NCBI RefSeq assembly: GCF_041714655.1 | Contig: NZ_CP168219.1 | Location: 1,178,001-1,242,000, forward strand | DNA length: 64,000 nucleotides | Origin: Pseudoroseicyclus_A sp041714655 | Lineage (GTDB): Bacteria; Pseudomonadota; Alphaproteobacteria; Rhodobacterales; Rhodobacteraceae | Direction of reading: 5' to 3' | Shown: positions 41,702-51,060 of the stretch, in pieces | How the letters are laid out: each line of letters starts with the position of its first letter | How positions within the stretch are numbered: the first letter of the stretch is position 1 | Made by a program: the position numbers and the translations under genes | Notes under the pieces: model-generated | The model's input: only the letters and a program-made list of their open reading frames with translations | What the model was told of the DNA's origin: nothing | The model's database searches: none

Positions 41702-44113
41702 ATGAACGACCCCCTTCGCCCCTCCTATCCCGTGCTGCCGCTGCGCGACATCGTGCTCTTCCCGCACATGATCGTGCCGCTGTTCGTCGGGCGGGAGAAA
41801 TCGGTGCGCGCGTTGGAAGACGTGATGGCCGATGACAAGCAGATCCTCATCGCGAGCCAGATGGACCCGTCCGAGGACGAGCCGACCACCAAGGGCCTCT
41901 ACAAGGCCGGGGTGCTCGCCAATGTGCTGCAGCTCCTGAAGCTGCCCGACGGCACCGTGAAGCTCCTCGTCGAGGGCAAGTCGCGCGTGCGCATCACCGA
42001 ATGGGTCGAGAACGACAGCTTCTTCGAGGCGAAGGCCGCGGGGCTGACCGAGATCCCCGGCGACGAGCAGGTCGTCCGTGCCCTCGTGTCCTCCGTCGCG
42101 CAGGAATTCGAGCGCTACGCCAAGGTGAAGAAGAACATCCCCGAGGAGGCGCTCGCCTCCGTCACCGACGAGACCGAGCCGGCCAAGCTCGCCGACCTCG
42201 TCGCCGGGCACCTCGGCATCGAGGTCCAGCAGAAGCAGGAGCTTCTGGAGACGCTCTCCGTCGCCGAGCGGCTGGAGAAGGTCTATGGCCTGATGCAGGG
42301 GGAGATGTCCGTCCTGCAGGTCGAGAAGAAGATCAAGACCCGCGTGAAATCCCAGATGGAGCGGACGCAGCGCGAATATTACCTCAACGAACAGATGAAG
42401 GCGATCCAGCGCGAGCTGGGCGACGGCGAGGACGGCGAAGGCGAGGTGGCCGAGCTCGAGAAGCGCATCGAGGAGACCAAGCTCTCCAAGGAAGCGCGCG
42501 AGAAGGCCGAGGCCGAAGTGAAGAAGCTCAAGTCGATGCCGCCGATGTCGGCGGAAGCGACCGTCGTGCGCAATTACCTCGACTGGATCCTCTCCGTTCC
42601 GTGGGGCACCAAGAGCCGCGTCAAGAAGGACCTCGGCCATGCCGAGAAGGTCCTCAACGACGACCATTACGGGCTCGAGAAGGTCAAGGAGCGCATCGTC
42701 GAGTATCTCGCCGTGCAGTCCCGCAGCCAGAAGCTGAAGGGGCCGATCCTCTGCCTCGTCGGCCCGCCCGGCGTCGGCAAGACCTCGCTCGGCAAGTCGG
42801 TGGCCAAGGCCACGGGCCGCGAGTTCATCCGCATCTCGCTCGGCGGCGTCCGGGACGAGTCGGAGATCCGCGGTCACCGGCGGACCTATATCGGCTCGAT
42901 GCCCGGCAAGATCATCCAGGCGCTGAAGAAGGCCAAGACCACCAACCCGCTGATCCTGCTCGATGAAATCGACAAGATGGGCCAGGATTTCCGCGGCGAC
43001 CCGGCCTCGGCCATGCTGGAGGTGCTCGACCCCGAGCAGAACGGCAGCTTCGTCGATCACTATCTGGAGGTCGAATACGACCTCTCGAACGTGCTCTTCC
43101 TGACGACGGCCAACAGCTACAACATGCCGGGGCCGCTCCTCGACCGGATGGAGATCATCCCGCTCTCGGGCTACACCGAGGACGAGAAGCGCGAGATCGC
43201 GCGGCAGCATCTGATGACCAAGGTCATGAAGAACCATGGCCTGAAGGCGAAGGAGTTCGCGGTCGACGATTCTGCGCTGACGGCGATCATCCGCACCTAT
43301 ACCCGCGAGGCGGGGGTGCGGAGCCTCGAGCGCGAGCTGGCCAAGATCGCCCGGAAGGCCGTGACCAAGCTGGTCAAAAAGGAGACCGAGAAGGTCGAGG
43401 TGACGGCGGAGAACATCGAGGATTACCTCGGCGTGCCGCGCCACCGCTTCGGCCTTGCCGAGAAGGAAGACCAGATCGGCGTCGTCACCGGCCTCGCCTG
43501 GACCTCCGTCGGCGGCGATCTTCTGCAGATCGAGGCGCTGAGGCTGCCCGGCAAGGGCCGGATGAAGACCACCGGCAAGCTCGGCGACGTGATGAAGGAA
43601 TCGATCGACGCGGCGAGCTCCTATGTGCGGAGCATCGCGCCCTCTATCGGGGTGAAGCCGCCGAAGTTCGACAAGCTCGACATCCACGTCCACGTCCCCG
43701 ACGGGGCGACCCCGAAGGACGGGCCGTCGGCGGGCCTCGCCATGGTGACCTCCATCGTGTCGGTGCTGACGCAGATCCCGATCCGCAAGGACATCGCCAT
43801 GACCGGCGAGGTGTCGCTGCGCGGCAATGCGATGCCGATCGGCGGGCTGAAGGAGAAGCTGCTGGCGGCGCTCCGGGGCGGGATCAAGACGGTGTTCATC
43901 CCCGAGGAGAACGCCAAGGACCTGCCGGAGATCCCGGACAACGTGAAGGAGGGGCTGGAGATCATCCCCGTCTCGCACGTCTCGGAGGTGCTGAAGGCAG
44001 CGCTGGTGCGCCAGCCCGAACCCATCGACTGGGACGAGGAGGCCGAGGAAGCCGCCGCCCTCGCCGCGGCCCAGGCCGCCAGGCCGGAAGCCCCGGGCGC
44101 CATGGCGCACTGA
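41702..44113 (+). CDS. lon: ATP-dependent protease Lon
   Basis: An 803-residue LonA protease that degrades misfolded and regulatory proteins in the cytoplasm. Domains: N-terminal substrate domain (1-200), coiled middle, AAA+ with Walker A (GPPGVGKTS, about 355-363) and Walker B (LILLDEID), and C-terminal Ser-Lys protease with Ser676 in PKDGPSAG and the catalytic Lys in GGLKEK (715-720). The last 25 residues are an Ala/Glu-rich tail. A strong intrinsic terminator follows. Confidence 0.98.
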   Translation: MNDPLRPSYPVLPLRDIVLFPHMIVPLFVGREKSVRALEDVMADDKQILIASQMDPSEDEPTTKGLYKAGVLANVLQLLKLPDGTVKLLVEGKSRVRITEWVENDSFFEAKAAGLTEIPGDEQVVRALVSSVAQEFERYAKVKKNIPEEALASVTDETEPAKLADLVAGHLGIEVQQKQELLETLSVAERLEKVYGLMQGEMSVLQVEKKIKTRVKSQMERTQREYYLNEQMKAIQRELGDGEDGEGEVAELEKRIEETKLSKEAREKAEAEVKKLKSMPPMSAEATVVRNYLDWILSVPWGTKSRVKKDLGHAEKVLNDDHYGLEKVKERIVEYLAVQSRSQKLKGPILCLVGPPGVGKTSLGKSVAKATGREFIRISLGGVRDESEIRGHRRTYIGSMPGKIIQALKKAKTTNPLILLDEIDKMGQDFRGDPASAMLEVLDPEQNGSFVDHYLEVEYDLSNVLFLTTANSYNMPGPLLDRMEIIPLSGYTEDEKREIARQHLMTKVMKNHGLKAKEFAVDDSALTAIIRTYTREAGVRSLERELAKIARKAVTKLVKKETEKVEVTAENIEDYLGVPRHRFGLAEKEDQIGVVTGLAWTSVGGDLLQIEALRLPGKGRMKTTGKLGDVMKESIDAASSYVRSIAPSIGVKPPKFDKLDIHVHVPDGATPKDGPSAGLAMVTSIVSVLTQIPIRKDIAMTGEVSLRGNAMPIGGLKEKLLAALRGGIKTVFIPEENAKDLPEIPDNVKEGLEIIPVSHVSEVLKAALVRQPEPIDWDEEAEEAAALAAAQAARPEAPGAMAH

Positions 44114-44132
44114 GCCGGCCGGAGAGACTGAG

Positions 44133-44159
44133 AGGCCCGCCCTGGTGGCGGGCCTTTTT
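44133..44159 (+). terminator. Rho-independent terminator of lon
   Basis: A 9-bp stem AGGCCCGCC/GGCGGGCCT (44133-44141 with 44147-44155), 5-nt loop, followed by TTTTTCTTT. It lies 20 bases after the lon stop codon. Confidence 0.9.
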
Positions 44160-44171
44160 CTTTGGGCGGGA

Positions 44172-44496
44172 GGGCGGTGGGTTGAAAACCCACCCTACGC
44201 CTGCTTCGGCGCGCTGCGCTCCCGGTCCGTAGGGGGGGTTGTAAACCACCACTCCCGCAACGCCGGAGCTGTTCCCCCGCCCGGTACGCGCCGGCACGGC
44301 GCAGGGCGAGCGCCGGCCCGTCCCGCGGGCTGGCGCTCTGGTGGGGTCCGGGCATGAGCTGAGAGCGAGGGCGGGGTTGCACCATAAAGCGCGCCGTCCA
44401 GCCGTCGGAGCGCCAACCCCCGGGCCGGCGCTCGCCCTGCGCGGCGGGGGGTGCGCATGGTTGCGGGGGATGGTGGGTTACAAACCCGCCCTACGG
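44172..44496. repeat. Repeat mosaic with nested inverted repeats
   Basis: The whole gap between lon and the MFS gene is built of repeats. GGTGGGTT/AACCCACC hairpins ending in CTACG occur at 44176-44199 and 44472-44496, and an inverted version at 44228-44251. A perfect 22-bp inverted repeat (44299-44320 and 44421-44442) lies inside. The outer parts of the two arms, about 100 bp each, also match imperfectly, around a ~70-bp centre. No transposase is encoded; it looks like two inverted copies of a non-coding mobile repeat. Confidence 0.7.
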
Positions 44497-44513
44497 GACA
44501 GCCCGCCCCGCCC

Positions 44514-45902
44514 CTAGTCCTCCTCCCGGATCACCATCCTCCGGGCCGCCCAGAACGCGAGGAGCGCGATCAGGGCTTCGCAGCCCCAGAGCCAGAGCAC
44601 GGCGGGGCTCGGCTCGCCGGCCTGCACCCGCTCCACCAGATGCGTCGCCCCGGCGATCATACCCGCAATCCCGGCGCCGAGGGCGCTGCCGGCCGTCTGG
44701 ATCGACGGCATGAAGGAGGAGGTGCGCGAGCGCTCCGCCGCCGCCGTCGCCGCCATGATCGCCTGCATCGCCGGCCCCCAGGTCATGCCGAAGGCCATGC
44801 CGACCAGCACCTGACCGAGGATCAGGAGCGGCAGCACCCCGCTCGCCAGCGCCACCCCCAGCGCCACGGCGCCGGCCACCTGCAGGAGCGGTGCGAGGCG
44901 CAGGAGCCGCTGGAAAGTCGCGCGGTCGCCGAGCTGGCCGATGGCGAAGGCCGTGCCGCTCCAGGAGAGCGCCAGCACCACGATGATGAAGCCGACCCAG
45001 ACCGGCGAGAGGCCCCAGATCTCGTGGACGGCGAAGGCGAGGAACACCTGGCTCACCGCATGGCCGACCGGCATGAGGAGGATCAGCCAGGTGCCGCGCC
45101 CGACGTCTCCTCCGCCGAAGGCGCCGACCGGGAAGAAGCGCTCCGCCCAGCGCCCGTCGATGCGGAAGGCCAGCGCCACGAGCGCGAGCCCCGCGGGCAG
45201 CGCCAGAAGCGCGCCGCCCGGCACCTCGCCCGCCAGCGCGAAGAGCGCCGCTCCGGCGAGGCAGAGCCCCACCGGCATCAGCGCCGCCAGCCGCCGGGGC
45301 GGGGCGCCGCGGCTGCCGTCGAGGACGCCGAGCGCGCAGCCGAGGAAGAGGAGCGCCAGCGGCGCCGCCACCAGCATCGCCGAGCGCCAGCCGACGAGCT
45401 CCGTCGCCAGCCCGCCCACCGCCGGGCCGATCACCGCCGCCGAGGCCCAGACGACCGATTCCACCGCGAAGACCTTAAGCAGCAGGCTCTGGCGGAACAT
45501 CTCGGGGATGAGCCCGTAGCAGAGCGCCACAATCAGCCCGTCCGACAGCCCCTGCAGCGCCCGCCCGGCGATGAAGGCCGCCGGCCCCGGCGCTGCCGCC
45601 ATCAGGAAGAGGCCGCTGAGGAAGGCCGTGCAGGCGCCTACCCCCAGCGCCCGCGCCCCCACATGCGCGCGGAGCTGCGCCGACGTGAGCCCGCCGGCCA
45701 CCACGGCGATGAAATAGAGCGCATAGAGCAGGGGCAGGCGCCCGAGCGCGCCCAGCCCCTCGAGCGCCAGCGGCAGCGAGGCCGTGATGGCGAGATCGTT
45801 GAAGGCATGCATGCCGATCCCGGCGGAGATGAGCAGGATCGCCCCCCGTGCCCCGGGGGCGAAGAGGGATGGGGCGGCGGGGTCGGCAATGGTGGCGCTC
45901 AT
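44514..45902 (-). CDS. MFS transporter (14-segment type or exporter-like)
   Basis: A 462-residue major facilitator with 12 or more membrane spans. The start ATG at 45902 is set by the family start (FAPGARGAILLISAGIGMHAFND); an ATG 45 bases upstream adds a short basic leader. QGLSDGLIVALCYGLIPEMF and GPAVGGLATELVGWRSAML are typical of drug/metabolite exporters of the MFS. Substrate unknown. It lies divergently to otsBA. Confidence 0.85.
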   Translation of the reverse strand: MSATIADPAAPSLFAPGARGAILLISAGIGMHAFNDLAITASLPLALEGLGALGRLPLLYALYFIAVVAGGLTSAQLRAHVGARALGVGACTAFLSGLFLMAAAPGPAAFIAGRALQGLSDGLIVALCYGLIPEMFRQSLLLKVFAVESVVWASAAVIGPAVGGLATELVGWRSAMLVAAPLALLFLGCALGVLDGSRGAPPRRLAALMPVGLCLAGAALFALAGEVPGGALLALPAGLALVALAFRIDGRWAERFFPVGAFGGGDVGRGTWLILLMPVGHAVSQVFLAFAVHEIWGLSPVWVGFIIVVLALSWSGTAFAIGQLGDRATFQRLLRLAPLLQVAGAVALGVALASGVLPLLILGQVLVGMAFGMTWGPAMQAIMAATAAAERSRTSSFMPSIQTAGSALGAGIAGMIAGATHLVERVQAGEPSPAVLWLWGCEALIALLAFWAARRMVIREED

Positions 45903-46017
45903 CGGTCCGGGCTTTCGAATCAGGGCCTTGCCAGAGTGCAGTCTCAACCTAAGTTGAGGTCAAGGACTGCGCGTCGGGGCCTCTCTGGCGCCAGAGAACT
46001 GTGCATTTGCGAAAAAT

Positions 46018-46043
46018 GGAACCATTCCGCGGCGCAGAATGTT
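46018..46043 (+). promoter_or_regulatory. Candidate ECF-sigma (EcfG/RpoE2-like) promoter of otsBA
   Basis: GGAAC (46018-46022), 18 bases, GTT (46041-46043), 47 bases before the otsB ATG. The known general-stress consensus in Alphaproteobacteria is GGAAC-N18/19-TT, and otsA is among its targets in rhizobia. Whether this organism has that sigma system is unknown. Confidence 0.42.
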
Positions 46044-46089
46044 GTCATCGCGACACGCCGGAGGGACAATTGCGGGCGTACGCATCATC

Positions 46090-46857
46090 ATGACCTTAGC
46101 TGCCAGACACAAACGCCCCGCTTCGCCAGACCCGCTTCTCCTGCCAGCCCTTGGTGAGGCGGCCGTCTTCCTCGACTTCGATGGAACCTTGGTCGACCTG
46201 GCCGAAACGCCGGACGGCATCCATGTTCCCGCCGACCTCTCGGCGCTGCTGACGCGGCTCCATGAGCGAACGGGCGGGGCGACGGCGCTGATCTCGGGCC
46301 GCAAGGTCTCTGATCTCGACAGGTTCCTGCCCGACTTCCCGGGCGATGTCGTCGGCTCGCATGGCGCCGAGCGGCGCATCGGCGGCAGGTTCGAGCGGCA
46401 TTCGGCCGCGGACGGGCCGGAACTCGAGGCGGTGAAGACCGCGGCGCGGGGCTGGGCGGAGGCGCATCCCGGCGTCCTCGTCGAGGACAAGCCCGTGTCG
46501 ATCGTCCTGCACTTCCGCCAGGCGCCCGAGCTGCTGAAGCCGGCGGAGGAAGAGATGGCGGCGCTGGTGACGGCCCATGAGGGCTTCGTGCTCCACCACG
46601 CCAAGATGGCGCTGGAGCTGCATCCCGAAGGCGTCTCCAAGGGCGCGGCGGTCGCGGCTCTGCTGGACGAGACCTTCGCCGGCCGCACGCCCTTCGCGGC
46701 CGGTGACGACAGAACCGACGAGGCGATGATGGAGGAGGCGATCTCCCGGGGCGGCCTCGCCCTCAAGGTCGGCGACGGCGACAGCGCCGCGACCCTCTAC
46801 CTCGACACCCCGTCCGAATTCCGCGCCCTCCTTGGCGCATGGCTAGAAAGGACCTGA
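46090..46857 (+). CDS. otsB: Trehalose-6-phosphate phosphatase
   Basis: A 255-residue HAD-superfamily phosphatase that makes trehalose from trehalose-6-phosphate. Motif I is FLDFDGTLVDL, motif II ALISGRK, motif III around KGAAVAAL, and motif IV FAAGDDRTDEAMM. Start at the ATG at 46090; the longer frame begins in the promoter region. It precedes otsA by four bases and should be co-transcribed, an osmoprotectant pathway. Confidence 0.93.
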   Translation: MTLAARHKRPASPDPLLLPALGEAAVFLDFDGTLVDLAETPDGIHVPADLSALLTRLHERTGGATALISGRKVSDLDRFLPDFPGDVVGSHGAERRIGGRFERHSAADGPELEAVKTAARGWAEAHPGVLVEDKPVSIVLHFRQAPELLKPAEEEMAALVTAHEGFVLHHAKMALELHPEGVSKGAAVAALLDETFAGRTPFAAGDDRTDEAMMEEAISRGGLALKVGDGDSAATLYLDTPSEFRALLGAWLERT

Positions 46858-46861
46858 CCAC

Positions 46862-48265
46862 ATGACCGGCCGGCTCATCGTCGTCTCGAACCGCATCCCG
46901 ATGGGGGACGTTCCGTCGGGCGGGCTGGTCGTGGCCATCCACGAGGCCCTGAGCGAGCGCGGCGGCCTGTGGATCGGTGCCCATCCCGAGGTGGTGGACG
47001 AGGCGGGCGAGGAGTTCATCGACCTGCCGTCGGACTCCTATGAAAAGAAGGCCTTCCGCGTTTCGGAGGAAGATCACCGGACGCATTATCTCGGCTATGC
47101 CAATTCCGTCCTCTGGCCGCTCTGCCATCACCGGGCCGACCTTCTGGCGATGGAGCCTAGCTATGCCCCGGGCTATGTGCGCCTCAACCAGCGCGTCGCC
47201 CGGATGATCGCGCAGATCGCGACGCCGGAAGACCGCATCTGGGTGCAGGATTACCATTTCCTCCCGCTTGCCGCGGCGCTCCGCGCCGAGGGCGTCACCT
47301 GCCGGATCGGCCTCTTCCTGCACATCCCCTTCCCCCATGGCAGCGACCTCGATGCACTGAGCGAGCGGGACGATTTCCTGAGCTGGATCGCGGCCTTCGA
47401 TCTCGTGGGCCTGCAGACCCAGGCCGATGTGGCCCGCTGCCTCGAGACCTTCCGTGCCTCCGGCAAGGGGCAGATCATGCTCGACGGGCGCATCCGCATC
47501 GGCAAACGCAAGCTCGACGTCCTGTCCTTCCCCATCGGCATCGACGCCGAGCGCTTCGCCGAGCTGGCCACCAAGGCCGACGGGCGGAGCCTTCTCAACC
47601 TCTCCCCGCGGGAGGACATCATCATCGGGGTCGACCGGCTGGACTATTCCAAGGGCCTGCCCAACCGCTTTCGCGGCTTCGGGCTTTTCCTCGACAAGAG
47701 CGAGGAGGGGGACCGGCGCGTCTCGCTCCTTCAGATCGCGCCGCCGACCCGCGAGGATGTCACGGCCTATGCCGAGATCCGCGACGAGCTCGAGGCGATC
47801 TCCGGCAAGATCAACGGCGCGCATACCGAGCTCGACTGGACGCCCATTCGCTACATCCACCGGCCCGTCCCGCGCGAGACGCTGGCGGCGCTCTACCGGG
47901 TGGCGCGGATCGGGCTCGTCACCTCGCTGGCCGACGGGATGAACCTCGTCGCCAAGGAATATGTCGCCGCGCAGGACCCGGAGGATCCGGGCGTCCTCAT
48001 CCTGTCTCGCACCGCCGGCGCGGCGGAGCAGATGGGCGAGGCGCTGATGATCAACCCCTATGACCCCGGCGACATCGCCCGCGCCATCGCCACCGCGCTG
48101 GCCATGCCGATGGAGGAGCGCAAGCGGCGCCATGCGGCGCTGCGCAAGGGGGTGATGACCGAGAACGTCTCGGCCTGGTGCGAATCCTGCCTCTCCTGGC
48201 TCGAGCGCCCCCGCCGCCCCTCGCAGAGGGAAGAAGAGAGCGACCGCGAGCAAGAGACGACTTGA
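46862..48265 (+). CDS. otsA: Trehalose-6-phosphate synthase
   Basis: A 467-residue GT20 glycosyltransferase joining UDP-glucose (or another NDP-glucose) to glucose-6-phosphate. It shows SNRIPMGDVPSGGL near the start, WVQDYHFLPLAAALR, FPIGIDAERF, VDRLDYSKGLPNRF and the C-terminal SLADGMNLVAKEYVA, all typical of OtsA. The ATG follows GAAAGGACC. The gene order otsB-otsA, four bases apart, ensures balanced expression. Confidence 0.95.
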   Translation: MTGRLIVVSNRIPMGDVPSGGLVVAIHEALSERGGLWIGAHPEVVDEAGEEFIDLPSDSYEKKAFRVSEEDHRTHYLGYANSVLWPLCHHRADLLAMEPSYAPGYVRLNQRVARMIAQIATPEDRIWVQDYHFLPLAAALRAEGVTCRIGLFLHIPFPHGSDLDALSERDDFLSWIAAFDLVGLQTQADVARCLETFRASGKGQIMLDGRIRIGKRKLDVLSFPIGIDAERFAELATKADGRSLLNLSPREDIIIGVDRLDYSKGLPNRFRGFGLFLDKSEEGDRRVSLLQIAPPTREDVTAYAEIRDELEAISGKINGAHTELDWTPIRYIHRPVPRETLAALYRVARIGLVTSLADGMNLVAKEYVAAQDPEDPGVLILSRTAGAAEQMGEALMINPYDPGDIARAIATALAMPMEERKRRHAALRKGVMTENVSAWCESCLSWLERPRRPSQREEESDREQETT

Positions 48266-48300
48266 ACCCGGGCGCGGCTGCCGCTATCAGCCCGGCCCAC

Positions 48301-48375
48301 GGGTGATTAGCTCAGTGGTAGAGCGCTTCGTTCACATCGAAGATGTCGGGAGTTCGAATCTCTCATCACCCACCA
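48301..48375 (+). tRNA. tRNA-Val (CAC)
   Basis: A 75-nt cloverleaf with encoded CCA. Acceptor GGGTGAT/ATCACCC, A73. Anticodon stem CTTCG/CGAAG around TTCACAT gives anticodon CAC (48333-48335). Nearly the same sequence as the Val-TAC gene at 51061. Confidence 0.96.
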
Positions 48376-48498
48376 TCCCCCTTTCCTTGACAGCCCGGCG
48401 CCCGTGACCAGCGGCGCCGAGATTTCGCCGCGTCACTAAACCCGGCGGAAAGACCTTCCGGCGCAGGGTGCCCCCAGCATTGCACTGGGGACCTTGCC

Positions 48499-50343
48499 AT
48501 GGTTGATACCGCCGCCCCTTCGCCGGGCGCCCGCTCCTTCGGCTTTTCCGCCCTGAAGGTGAGCCCGAAGATCTTCTTCGTGGCACTCATGCCGCTCACG
48601 CTCATCATCTTCTGCGGCGTCACCGCCTGGCGCAGCATCGTGACGATCGAGGAGACGGCCGAATGGGTCGAGCACACCGAACATGTCATCGGCGAGGTCA
48701 ACCATGCCGTCGCCCTCGCGCTCGACATGGAGACGGGGCTGCGCGGTTATCTCCTCGCCGGTGAGGACTCGTTCCTCGACCCCTACCGCGAGGGGGCTGA
48801 GGCGGCCTTCACCAGCCTCGCCGACCTGCAGCGGCAGGTGCGCGACGAGCCGAACCAGGTGTCCCGCCTCGCCGCGGCCTCCGCGGTGCTTCAGGAATGG
48901 CACGACGACGTCGCCGAGCCGATGATCGCGATGCGCCGCGACATGGCGAGCGGCAGGCCCGACGCGCCGACGATGAGCGACCTCACCGCCCTGGTCCTCG
49001 ACGGCCGCGGCAAGGCGCTCTTCGACGATTATCGCGCGAAGATGGCCGCGTTCATCGCGGAGGAGCAGATGCTGCTCTACCAGCGCGAAGAGGAAAGCAC
49101 CGCCGCCATGGCCGGCACGGCCCGCATCATCCCGACGACGATCAGCCTCTCCGTCCTGCTCGGCGGGGCGCTGGCGATCCTGATCGGGCGGAGCATCTCG
49201 CGCTCCATCGGGCGGGTGACCGCCGACATGCGCGCGATTGCCGAGGGGCGGCGCGACCTCGAGGTCTCCGGCCAGGAGCGCGGCGACGAGATCGGCGACA
49301 TGGCGCGGGGGCTGGCCTTCTTCCAGGATCTCCTGCGCGAGGCGCAGCGGATCGAGGAAGAGAAGGCCCGCGTCAAGATGGCAGAGCAGAATGCCATCAT
49401 CGGCAAGCTCAGTGCCGGCCTGTCCGACCTGTCCGAGGGGCGGCTCGCGGTGCGGCTGAACGAGGCCTTCCCCAGCGAATACGAGCAGCTCCGGCAGGAT
49501 TTCAACCGCTCCGTCGAAACGCTGTCCGCCGTCGTGGAGCAGCTCGTCGAGACCTCGGGCAGCATCCATCGCGGCGCGGAAGAGATCAGCGGCGCCACCG
49601 GCGATCTGTCGCTGCGCACCGAGCGCCAGGCGGCGACGCTGGAAGAGACCGCCGCGGCGATGGAGGAGCTCACCGTCTCCGTCGGCAATGCCGCCAATTC
49701 GGCGCGGGACGTGGCGAATGTCACCGAAGAGGCGCGGCACAACGCCGAATCGAGCGGCAAGATCGTCGATCAGGCCGTCGAGGCCATGTCGGAGATCGAG
49801 AACTCCGCCCGGCAGATCGTGCAGATCGTCAAGCTGATCGACGACATCGCCTTCCAGACCAACCTCCTCGCGCTCAATGCCGGGGTAGAGGCCGCGCGGG
49901 CCGGCGAGACCGGCAAGGGCTTCGCCGTCGTCGCCGCCGAGGTGCGGGCGCTGGCGCAGCGCTCGTCGGAGGCCGCGGCCGACATCAAGTCGCTGATCGA
50001 CCAGAGCTCGCGCCAGGTCGAGACGGGCGTGGTGCTCGTCGGTGATACCGGCAAGGCGCTGCATGGCATCGTCGGCAATGTCAGCCGCATCTCCAGCCTT
50101 GTCAGCGAGATCGCCCAGGCCGCCAACGAGCAGTCGATGGGCATCGGCGAGATCAACACCGGCGTCGGCGATCTCGACCATGCCACGCAGCAGAATGCCG
50201 CCATGGCCGAGCAGGCGACGGCGGTGGCGAAGTTCCTCGCCAACGACGCCTCGAAGCTCGACGGGCTGGTGGCCCGCTTCGAGCTCGGCCCGGCGCGGCT
50301 GAAGGGCGCTGTGGCGCCGGCCGAGCTGCGCCGCGCGGGCTGA
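48499..50343 (+). CDS. Methyl-accepting chemotaxis protein with CHASE3-like sensor
   Basis: A 614-residue chemoreceptor. TM1 lies near residues 24-44, a periplasmic four-helix CHASE3-like region (about 50-205, with HAVALALDMETGLRGYLLAG) follows, then TM2 around 210-230. Two HAMP-like segments (232-285 and 300-360) and the signalling hairpin (QTNLLALNAGVEAARAGETG) complete it. It should signal to a CheA kinase; none is in the window. The ligand is unknown. Confidence 0.94.
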   Translation: MVDTAAPSPGARSFGFSALKVSPKIFFVALMPLTLIIFCGVTAWRSIVTIEETAEWVEHTEHVIGEVNHAVALALDMETGLRGYLLAGEDSFLDPYREGAEAAFTSLADLQRQVRDEPNQVSRLAAASAVLQEWHDDVAEPMIAMRRDMASGRPDAPTMSDLTALVLDGRGKALFDDYRAKMAAFIAEEQMLLYQREEESTAAMAGTARIIPTTISLSVLLGGALAILIGRSISRSIGRVTADMRAIAEGRRDLEVSGQERGDEIGDMARGLAFFQDLLREAQRIEEEKARVKMAEQNAIIGKLSAGLSDLSEGRLAVRLNEAFPSEYEQLRQDFNRSVETLSAVVEQLVETSGSIHRGAEEISGATGDLSLRTERQAATLEETAAAMEELTVSVGNAANSARDVANVTEEARHNAESSGKIVDQAVEAMSEIENSARQIVQIVKLIDDIAFQTNLLALNAGVEAARAGETGKGFAVVAAEVRALAQRSSEAAADIKSLIDQSSRQVETGVVLVGDTGKALHGIVGNVSRISSLVSEIAQAANEQSMGIGEINTGVGDLDHATQQNAAMAEQATAVAKFLANDASKLDGLVARFELGPARLKGAVAPAELRRAG

Positions 50344-50369
50344 TCCCGGTTGCACCCCGGTTGCACCCC

Positions 50370-50407
50370 GGCCGCGCTTCGGGCGACAAGCCGCCTGAAG
50401 CGCGGCC
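50370..50407 (+). terminator. Hairpin after the chemoreceptor gene
   Basis: An 11-bp perfect stem (50370-50380 with 50397-50407) with a 16-nt loop, preceded by two direct GGTTGCACCCC copies. There is no U-run, so it may be a leader or processing structure. It lies between the chemoreceptor stop and the phosphatase start. Confidence 0.4.
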
Positions 50408-50418
50408 AGGGGCGGCGC

Positions 50419-51009
50419 ATGTCAGGGGGGCAGATGCTGCCGGAAATCTACGTGATCCGTCATGGTCAGACGGAATGGAACGCCTCCGGCCGCTGGCAGG
50501 GCTCCTACGATTCGCCCCTCACCGAGCGGGGGCAGTCCCAGGCGCTGGCACTCGGCGGGCTTCTCGCCGCTGAGGGAATCGCCACCACCCACCGGCTCCT
50601 CTGCAGCCCCCAGGGCCGCGCCCGGCGCACGGCGGAGCTCATCGCCAAGGCGGCGGGCTTTCCCGCCCCGATGGAGGATGCGCGGCTCCGCGAGATCGAC
50701 GTCGGCCGCTGGACCGGCCGCACCCGCGCCGAGATCCTCGCCGAGGCGCCGCATACCGAAGAGCTCGACTGGCTCGAGCTCTACACCCACGCGCCCGGCG
50801 GCGAGAGCTTCGAGGCGCTCTGGGAGAGGGTGGGCGCCGTCCTCGAAAGCCTCACCGGCCCGACCGTTCTCGTCACCCACGGCATCACCAGCCGCTTCCT
50901 GCGCACCCGCGCGATGGGCTGGGGGCCGGACCGGATGGAGGAGCTGCCTGGCGGGCAGGGGGTGGCGCACCGGATCGCGGCCGGCCAGCACGAAGAGCTG
51001 GCGCCCTGA
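50419..51009 (+). CDS. Histidine phosphatase family protein
   Basis: A 196-residue phosphoglycerate-mutase-like phosphatase. Catalytic His in YVIRHGQTEWN, partner Arg in SPQGRARRTAE, and the second His in VLVTHGITSRF. Start could be the ATG at 50419 (AGGGGC site) or at 50434; I take the first. Relatives include cobalamin phosphatase CobC and broad phosphatases. No B12 gene is near, so substrate unknown. Confidence 0.88.
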   Translation: MSGGQMLPEIYVIRHGQTEWNASGRWQGSYDSPLTERGQSQALALGGLLAAEGIATTHRLLCSPQGRARRTAELIAKAAGFPAPMEDARLREIDVGRWTGRTRAEILAEAPHTEELDWLELYTHAPGGESFEALWERVGAVLESLTGPTVLVTHGITSRFLRTRAMGWGPDRMEELPGGQGVAHRIAAGQHEELAP

Positions 51010-51060
51010 ACGGGCACGGCTTGCCTCGGCACTCCCGCCCTTGGTAGAGGACGGCCGGCC

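Noticed and set aside
41483..44110. An 875-codon open frame antisense to lon
   Set aside because: It mirrors the lon gene exactly and its translation is Leu/His/Asp-rich shadow sequence.
44172..44496. An insertion sequence
   Set aside because: No transposase frame is present and the element is only about 300 bp. It is listed as a repeat mosaic instead.
50349..50370. Tandem GGTTGCACCCC copies as a CRISPR or regulatory iteron array
   Set aside because: Only two 11-base units without spacers, next to a hairpin. Nothing else in the window looks like a CRISPR array.
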